From Nitrospira sp. (GTDB lineage: Bacteria; Nitrospirota; Nitrospiria; Nitrospirales; Nitrospiraceae), in NCBI GenBank assembly GCA_025361385.1, contig JANYAJ010000354.1:1-10195 (forward strand): a stretch of DNA of 10,195 nt. Reading direction: 5' to 3'. A program made the position numbers and the translations under genes. Under the pieces are notes generated by a model. The model had not been told where the DNA came from and made no database searches. It worked only from the letters and a program-made list of their open reading frames with translations. This document shows positions 5,835 to 10,195 of the stretch, piece after piece. Position 1 is the stretch's first letter. Each line of letters begins with the position of its first letter.

Positions 5835-6332
5835 ATGATTGAAAGCGATGCGTTTGTCCAAGCACTCCAAGATATCGGGGTGGATTTCTTTACGGGAGTC
5901 CCTGATTCCATCTTGGGCGGCATTATTGCCGAGTTGATGGAGCGGCGCCTCTATACCCCGGCCGTGAGGGAGGACGAAGCGGTGGCGATGGCAGCCGGAG
6001 CCTATATGGCGGGCAAGATTCCCGCGGTGCTCATGCAGAACTCCGGGCTCGGGACCTCGCTGAATACGCTGATTTCTCTGAACTATATTTATCAGCAGCC
6101 CTGCATTCTGATTGTGTCCTGGCGTGGGCAAGGCGGGAAGGATGCGCCGGAGCATCTGGTCATGGGCGAAGTGATGGAGCCGTTCCTCGATACCATGAAG
6201 ATCCCCCATCGTACCCTGACGGAAAAGACGGCAGTCGAGGATCTGAGATGGCTGGCGGAGACCTTTATGAAGCAGCGCATTCCCGTCGCGCTCTTGATCA
6301 CCAAAGGAGTTGTGAAAGGGTTACACCCATGA
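5835..6332 (+). CDS. ppd: Phosphonopyruvate decarboxylase, alpha subunit (N-terminal thiamine-diphosphate half)
   Basis: A 165-residue protein forming the pyrimidine-binding half of a thiamine-diphosphate decarboxylase. Seen: FFTGVPDSILGG (about 14-25), VREDEAVAMAAGAYMAG (about 45-61) with the glutamate expected to activate the cofactor, and MQNSGLGTSLNTL, typical of phosphonopyruvate and sulfopyruvate decarboxylases. The reaction is 3-phosphonopyruvate to phosphonoacetaldehyde plus CO2, the irreversible step that drives phosphonate synthesis. The start is ATG 5835, with GAGGA 8 nt upstream; an ATG at 5808 in frame lacks that support. The stop overlaps the next start in an ATGA, so the subunits are probably made in equal amounts. 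Single-chain Ppd enzymes are about 375-400 residues; here the enzyme is split. Sulfopyruvate decarboxylase is the alternative, disfavoured by the adjacent phnW. Confidence 0.87.
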   Translation: MIESDAFVQALQDIGVDFFTGVPDSILGGIIAELMERRLYTPAVREDEAVAMAAGAYMAGKIPAVLMQNSGLGTSLNTLISLNYIYQQPCILIVSWRGQGGKDAPEHLVMGEVMEPFLDTMKIPHRTLTEKTAVEDLRWLAETFMKQRIPVALLITKGVVKGLHP

Positions 6333-6907
6333 GGCCGGAGCAAGGAACGATGCAGAGTCGGGCGATGGCCATGGCGGCTTTGATGGAGCAGTTGACCGAT
6401 CAGCCGGTGATCATTTGTAACGGATTCCCCTCGCGAGAGGCCCAGAAAATTGCCGATCGTCCGACCCATTTTTATATGATCGGGTCCATGGGCTCAGCGG
6501 CGGCGATCGGGCTGGGTGTGGCGCTGGCCAAGCCGAAGAAACACGTGATAATTTTTGACGGTGACGGCAATGTGTTGATGGGCATGGGCACTCTGGCTAC
6601 GATCGGCGCACTTAAGCCGAAGAACTTCATTCATGTGGTGTTCGACAACGAAGTCTACGGCACAACCGGCAATCAGCCGACGATTTCCAACGTCGTTCAG
6701 TTGGAGAAGGTGGCGAAGGCGGCCGGTTATGTGAACGTCGAACGGGTGCGGGAACGGGAAGACCTGGTCTACGAATTCAAAGACATGCTGAAGAAAGACG
6801 GGCCGAGCATGTTGCTGGTGAAAGTTAACGAGATGGTAGAAGATGCCGGGCGGGTAATGCTGGATCCGCCGGACATAACAAAGCGGTTCATGAACGCAAT
6901 ACAATAG
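6329..6907 (+). CDS. ppd: Phosphonopyruvate decarboxylase, beta subunit (C-terminal thiamine-diphosphate half)
   Basis: A 192-residue protein carrying the diphosphate-binding half of the enzyme. FYMIGSMGSAAAIGLGVAL is followed by the cofactor motif starting FDGDGNVLMGMG and closing in HVVFDNEVYGTTGNQPT; FDNEVYG stands where many thiamine enzymes have NN, as is usual in the phosphonopyruvate/sulfopyruvate branch. It works with the alpha subunit at a shared active site in the cytoplasm. I chose ATG 6329, which overlaps the alpha stop (ATGA); the frame is open further upstream, but that part is inside the alpha gene. An 80-nt gap with an inverted heptad array separates it from phnW. Confidence 0.88.
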   Translation: MRPEQGTMQSRAMAMAALMEQLTDQPVIICNGFPSREAQKIADRPTHFYMIGSMGSAAAIGLGVALAKPKKHVIIFDGDGNVLMGMGTLATIGALKPKNFIHVVFDNEVYGTTGNQPTISNVVQLEKVAKAAGYVNVERVREREDLVYEFKDMLKKDGPSMLLVKVNEMVEDAGRVMLDPPDITKRFMNAIQ

Positions 6908-6910
6908 CGA

Positions 6911-6979
6911 TCAGGCTTCAGCCGTCAGCGGTCAGCGTCCGAATGGGCTGATGGCTGAAAGCTGATGACTGAAAGCTGA
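6911..6979. repeat. Inverted heptad array 3 (xxGCTGA type)
   Basis: Left arm 6911-6938: TCAGGCT, TCAGCCG, TCAGCGG, TCAGCGT. Right arm 6945-6979: GGGCTGA, TGGCTGA, AAGCTGA, TGACTGA, AAGCTGA. The five-base core TCAGC/GCTGA pairs while the other two positions vary, so the hairpin would have regular small internal loops and a hairpin loop of only a few bases. It lies inside the phosphonate operon and ends just before the phnW ribosome binding site. Confidence 0.82.
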
Positions 6980-6987
6980 AGGGACAT

Positions 6988-8070
6988 ATGATTCTCCTGA
7001 ATCCAGGGCCTGTCAACGTGAGCGAGCGGGTACGGCAGGCGCTATTGCGACCGGATATCTGCCATCGGGAGTCTGAATTTACCGAACTCCTGCATGGGAT
7101 TCAGGCCAAGCTGCTGAAACTCTTTGTGCCGGGGGCGGAGGCGGATTATGCCGCCGTGGTGCTGACCGGGTCGGGAACGGCGGCGGTCGAGTCTGCCGTC
7201 ATGTCATCGCTTCCGCAGGGCAAACGGATGTTGGTGCTCAACAACGGTGTGTACGGCGAGCGCATTTCCCAGATGGTCGGGCTCAATCGCCTGGGCGTGT
7301 CCGAACTCAAATACGACTGGACGACGAAGCCGGATCCGGAACGTCTCCGTTTGGCGCTCCGGCAACATCCGGAGGTGCAGGCGGTGGCGATGGTCCATCA
7401 TGAGACGACCACCGGCCTCATCAACCCGGTCAAGGAAGTCGCGGAAGTTGTCGACAGCCAGAACCGGGTCTTCATTCTGGACGCGGTCAGCGCCTTGGCA
7501 GGCGAGCCGCTGGATATCGCCAGGCCCCACATCTATATGGTGGCGGGCACATCCGGCAAATGTATTCAGGGATTCCCCGGCCTGGGCTTCGTGCTCGTAC
7601 GCAAGGGATTTTTAGAGAAGATGCGTGGCTACCCCAGGCGGTCGATCTATCTCAGCCTCACGCAATATGTAGATAACCAGGGCGCCGGGACGACTCCGTT
7701 CACGCCGGCCGTGCAGATCTATTATGCGTTCGACGAGGCCTTGAATGAACTGATGGAAGAAGGCGTGGCCAAACGGATTCAGCGATACAAGAAGATCGCG
7801 ACGCTCATCCGGGATCGCATGACGAAGTTGGGCGTGAAGCCGCTCCTGGCTCCCGACAAACAGTCCAACACGATCACGGCCTATCATCTCCCCGAGGGCA
7901 TCACCTATCAGTCGTTGCACGATCAACTCAAAAAAGAGGGCTACGTGATTTACGCGGGCCAAGGCCAGTTCGAGAGCCAGATCTTCCGCGTGGCCAACAT
8001 GGGCGTCCTGACGGAGGCACAGATCGTCGGGTTCCTCGACGCTTTTGAACGGATCTCCGGCAAAGCATGA
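6988..8070 (+). CDS. phnW: 2-aminoethylphosphonate:pyruvate transaminase
   Basis: A 360-residue class V PLP aminotransferase. The N-terminal ILLNPGPVNVSERV, GSGTAAVESA (61-70, cofactor phosphate region), D165 in FILDAVSA, and the PLP-binding lysine K191 in GTSGKCIQGFPGLGF are all present, as is a C-terminal Arg (about 334, FRVANMG) in the position expected to bind the substrate carboxylate. The KCIQGFPG context resembles AEP transaminases. After a decarboxylase it would run in the biosynthetic direction, phosphonoacetaldehyde plus alanine giving AEP plus pyruvate. The ATG follows GAAGGG at short spacing; the last codons overlap the next gene in an ATGA. Other alanine/serine:glyoxylate-type transaminases are the alternative, but the neighbours favour phnW. 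Confidence 0.88.
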   Translation: MILLNPGPVNVSERVRQALLRPDICHRESEFTELLHGIQAKLLKLFVPGAEADYAAVVLTGSGTAAVESAVMSSLPQGKRMLVLNNGVYGERISQMVGLNRLGVSELKYDWTTKPDPERLRLALRQHPEVQAVAMVHHETTTGLINPVKEVAEVVDSQNRVFILDAVSALAGEPLDIARPHIYMVAGTSGKCIQGFPGLGFVLVRKGFLEKMRGYPRRSIYLSLTQYVDNQGAGTTPFTPAVQIYYAFDEALNELMEEGVAKRIQRYKKIATLIRDRMTKLGVKPLLAPDKQSNTITAYHLPEGITYQSLHDQLKKEGYVIYAGQGQFESQIFRVANMGVLTEAQIVGFLDAFERISGKA

Positions 8071-8786
8071 AAGCCATCATCCTCGCAGCCGGGGTCGGGA
8101 AGCGTTTGTGGCAGGTGACACAACATCGCCCGAAGTGCCTCATCGAGATTGGCGGGCAGACGTTGTTGCATCGCTATCTCACGTCCCTCCGGAGCGTCGG
8201 CATTCAGTGCGCCGACATCGTCGTGGGGTACAAGCAGGAGATGATTCGCGCGGCGGTGACGGCGAATTCCTGCGATGTGCGAGTGAACTTCCTCGTCAAC
8301 GAGGCGTTTCACCGAGGCAGCATTTCTTCGCTCTGGATTGCGCGGACGGCCCTGGACGACGATGCGATCGTCATGGATGCGGATGTCCTGTTCCATCAGG
8401 AGATTTTGCGCCGCCTGGTGCAATCCCCCTACGCGAATGCGTTGCTCATGGACGAAACCGTTAAGCAGACCGGAGAAGAATGTATGGTGGTGGTGGAAGG
8501 TGGGCGTGTGATTGCGCTGACCAAGCAAATGCCGTTGCACTACGATTATGCGGGGGAAGGCGTAGGCTTCCTCAAAGTCCGTCATGCCGATGCGCCCCAT
8601 GTGGTGGCTTCCCTCAGGACCCATGTGGATCGCGAGGCCTGGCAGATGGAATATGAGGATGCGCTCGTGGGGTTCTTTGCCGACGTCAAAGTCGGGCATG
8701 AAAAAATCGGGGGGCTCCCCTGGACCGAAATCGACTTCCTGGAAGATGTGGAGAAAGCGGAACGGGACGTGTTGCCGAAACTATAG
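8067..8786 (+). CDS. pntC: Probable 2-aminoethylphosphonate cytidylyltransferase (PntC-like nucleotidyltransferase)
   Basis: A 239-residue Rossmann-type nucleotidyltransferase. LAAGVGKRL (6-14) is the nucleotide-binding loop; K23 in HRPKCL follows, then NEAFHRGSISSLW (78-90), a D104-A-D106 metal motif, and W219-T-E-I-D223, the C-terminal second metal aspartate typical of LicC/PntC-like sugar- or choline-phosphate cytidylyltransferases. It would join CTP and AEP to give CDP-AEP plus pyrophosphate. The start overlaps the phnW stop in ATGA, tightly linking activation to AEP synthesis; PntC-transaminase pairing, even fusion, is known in bacteria. LicC-like phosphocholine activation cannot be excluded from motifs alone, but no choline genes are present. 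All expected catalytic residues appear intact. Confidence 0.8.
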   Translation: MKAIILAAGVGKRLWQVTQHRPKCLIEIGGQTLLHRYLTSLRSVGIQCADIVVGYKQEMIRAAVTANSCDVRVNFLVNEAFHRGSISSLWIARTALDDDAIVMDADVLFHQEILRRLVQSPYANALLMDETVKQTGEECMVVVEGGRVIALTKQMPLHYDYAGEGVGFLKVRHADAPHVVASLRTHVDREAWQMEYEDALVGFFADVKVGHEKIGGLPWTEIDFLEDVEKAERDVLPKL

Positions 8787-8865
8787 GTGCGTCGTTCGTG
8801 AAGCGTCCCTAGTGAATCGCTGACTGGTCTTGCGAGATACGAACGACGAGATACGAGATGCGAAG
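8787..8865. repeat. Inverted heptad array 4 (GAGATAC/GAACGAC type)
   Basis: Right arm 8834-8861: GAGATAC, GAACGAC, GAGATAC, GAGATGC. Left arm 8787-8807: GTGCGTC, GTTCGTG, AAGCGTC. GTCGTTCGT (8791-8799) pairs perfectly with ACGAACGAC (8839-8847). It fills the gap between pntC and the next gene of the same operon. Confidence 0.72.
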
Positions 8866-8867
8866 TT

Positions 8868-10195
8868 ATGAGTGAGAGCCTCATCCAAAGACGTGCCGAC
8901 GTGCAGGGATTGAGCACGGCGATTCTCTTGCCCTCGGTAAACCTTTTCGGCGAATCGGCTGGTCTCTATGCCGATGAGGTGGGTCCGCTCACCAGCGTGG
9001 TGGGGATCGGCCTGTTTCAGCGGACGGTGTTGACGCTGCAGCGCGCCGGCATCCGGCAGCTCATGGTTTTGGTCGGGCCGGAGGAAGATCAGCTTAAGCA
9101 GGCGTTGGGGAAAGGGCCGCGCGTCACGATCCCTGTGCGCTGGATGCCGATTCGTGAGTTTCCCCTGGACGATCCTCGCACCTGGGAAGCGCTTGCGGCC
9201 GAAGTGCATGGTTTTTGTCTCCTCTCTGCGGTGCAGGGGGTGTTTGCGAGCCCCTTGATCGAAAGCCTGCGCCATGAAGTGCAGGAGGGCCAGGCGATCC
9301 TCGTAGCACGAGCCGATCGTGAACGAGATCGACAGCCACAACGGCCGGGTGTGCGTGTGAAGGCGCAGGACGGCCGGCTTCTCTCGATCTCCACCAGACA
9401 GGACGACGCAAGGCTGGTGGCCACGGATCTGGTGGTGCTTCCGGCCAATTTTATGAGCAGTGCCAGCCGCACCGGCGTGGAAACCGGCAGGATGCCGATT
9501 CGCCGATGGCTCGAACGGGCTGCGGTGGATGGACATGTACGGGTATTGTCTACGGAAACGAACCGTGCTCATTGGTATCAGGACGTGCGCGATGCCGCCG
9601 ATGTGAAGGCGGCCGAGACACAGCTGTTCAACTCTCTCAAGGGCGAGTTTGAGGGTTTCGTCGACCGGTTCTTCAATCGGAAGGTCTCCCGCTGGTTCAC
9701 CCGTATCTTCCTCGCCCTGGGCCTCTCGCCGAATCCAATTACGATGCTGGCGGCGCTGGTGGGATTGGTCGCCGCTGTCGGCTTTGGCGTCGGAACGTAC
9801 AGCGCCGGCATTATTGCTGCGCTGCTGTTTCAATTGGCCGCGATCATCGATTGCTGCGATGGAGAAGTCGCGCGATTGACGTTTACCGAATCGCCCTTTG
9901 GAGCCTGGCTCGATATTGCGATGGACAATGTCGTGCATATGGCGATCTTTGCCGGCATCGCGGTGGGCTCATATCTGCGCGTGGCGGGGAGCGAAGGCGC
10001 GTGGGTTCCTCTTGTCCTCGGTGCGGCTGCAGTTCTTGGCAATGGACTCTCGTTCTGGCTTGTCACTCGCGCACAGAAGATTAAAGCCGCGAGTGCCTGG
10101 AAGACATCGGTGCAGGCTGCCTGGTCGGACTTCATGCTCAAGAACGTCGCCAGCCGTGATTTTTCCGTGATCGTGCTGCTCTTTGCTCTGCTGGG
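8868..10195 (+). CDS. CDP-alcohol phosphatidyltransferase with N-terminal nucleotidyltransferase-like domain, cut by window edge
   Basis: 442 residues are visible and the frame is open at the right edge. Residues about 15-230 look like a nucleotidyltransferase fold (ILLPSVNLFG, GIGLFQRTVLTLQRAGI, LMVLVG), but the glycine/arginine nucleotide loop and the DxD metal motif are missing; SAVQGVF (120-126) stands where DxD is expected. A linker near 247-285 leads to PNPIT (289-293) and a membrane domain with the full CDP-alcohol phosphatidyltransferase signature D328xxD331GxxAR336, then 8 residues, G345xxxD349xxxD353, inside several transmembrane helices. It would transfer the phosphonyl or phosphoryl group of a CDP-activated alcohol to an acceptor at the inner membrane; CDP-AEP from PntC is the natural donor here. 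The domain order recalls archaeal bifunctional inositol-phosphate cytidylyltransferase/DIPP synthase. ATG 8868 is the first plausible start: the frame is closed by a TGA at 8799. The acceptor is unknown. Confidence 0.87.
   Translation, partial: MSESLIQRRADVQGLSTAILLPSVNLFGESAGLYADEVGPLTSVVGIGLFQRTVLTLQRAGIRQLMVLVGPEEDQLKQALGKGPRVTIPVRWMPIREFPLDDPRTWEALAAEVHGFCLLSAVQGVFASPLIESLRHEVQEGQAILVARADRERDRQPQRPGVRVKAQDGRLLSISTRQDDARLVATDLVVLPANFMSSASRTGVETGRMPIRRWLERAAVDGHVRVLSTETNRAHWYQDVRDAADVKAAETQLFNSLKGEFEGFVDRFFNRKVSRWFTRIFLALGLSPNPITMLAALVGLVAAVGFGVGTYSAGIIAALLFQLAAIIDCCDGEVARLTFTESPFGAWLDIAMDNVVHMAIFAGIAVGSYLRVAGSEGAWVPLVLGAAAVLGNGLSFWLVTRAQKIKAASAWKTSVQAAWSDFMLKNVASRDFSVIVLLFALL

Noticed and set aside
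6248..6328. N-terminal extension of the decarboxylase beta subunit
   Set aside because: It lies inside the alpha gene; the ATGA overlap at 6329 gives the expected start.
5835..6907. Sulfopyruvate decarboxylase (coenzyme M pathway)
   Set aside because: Motifs alone do not exclude it, but the operon continues with AEP transaminase and a PntC-like enzyme, and no coenzyme M genes are seen.
7950..8699. 249-codon minus-strand open frame opposite pntC
   Set aside because: It is antisense to a gene with intact nucleotidyltransferase motifs and has no domain features of its own.
8781..9938. Long open frame (385 codons) on the minus strand opposite the CDP-alcohol phosphatidyltransferase
   Set aside because: Its translation has no recognisable domain and is low-complexity Arg/His/Gln-rich, while the plus-strand frame carries a complete catalytic signature. 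It is a GC-rich antisense shadow.

Overview
The window looks like a chromosomal segment of a GC-rich Gram-negative bacterium, most likely Nitrospira (Nitrospirota). The reasons are an RND efflux system, a c-di-GMP PilZ cluster, GC-rich coding, and a palindromic intergenic element starting CAGGATGCTGAAAAAG that I remember as common in Nitrospira genomes. That last point is recollection, not a search. No rRNA, tRNA, CRISPR array or transposase gene was seen.

Layout. (1) 1-2284, minus strand: an autoregulated drug-efflux operon, TetR repressor, then membrane fusion protein, then the start of an RND pump that runs off the left edge. A good sigma70-type promoter and a perfect 14-bp palindromic operator precede tetR. 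(2) 2357-4104, minus strand: four consecutive small PilZ-domain proteins with almost constant 27-28 nt gaps and strong Shine-Dalgarno sequences, in an A-B-B-A arrangement of two subtypes. (3) 4105-4522: non-coding, with a roughly 130-bp palindromic repeat element. (4) 4523-5714, minus strand: two paralogous small exported proteins of unknown function, separated by a second copy of the palindromic element that has a heptad array inside it. (5) 5764-10195, plus strand: a phosphonate biosynthesis operon read from its own promoter. It holds a two-subunit phosphonopyruvate decarboxylase, 2-aminoethylphosphonate (AEP) transaminase, a nucleotidyltransferase that fits the AEP cytidylyltransferase PntC, and a CDP-alcohol phosphatidyltransferase with an extra N-terminal nucleotidyltransferase-like domain. 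The last gene is cut by the right edge.

How the genes fit together. Phosphonopyruvate would be decarboxylated to phosphonoacetaldehyde, transaminated to AEP, activated to CDP-AEP, and transferred by the membrane CDP-alcohol phosphatidyltransferase to an unknown acceptor such as a lipid or glycan. The entry enzyme PEP mutase is not in the window.

The most unusual feature that the genes do not explain is a set of four intergenic arrays of degenerate 7-bp repeats. Each is arranged as a head-to-head inverted pair and each has a different heptad consensus. Three sit in the only sizeable gaps inside apparent operons; the fourth sits inside a palindromic element and adds codons to the 5' end of a reading frame.
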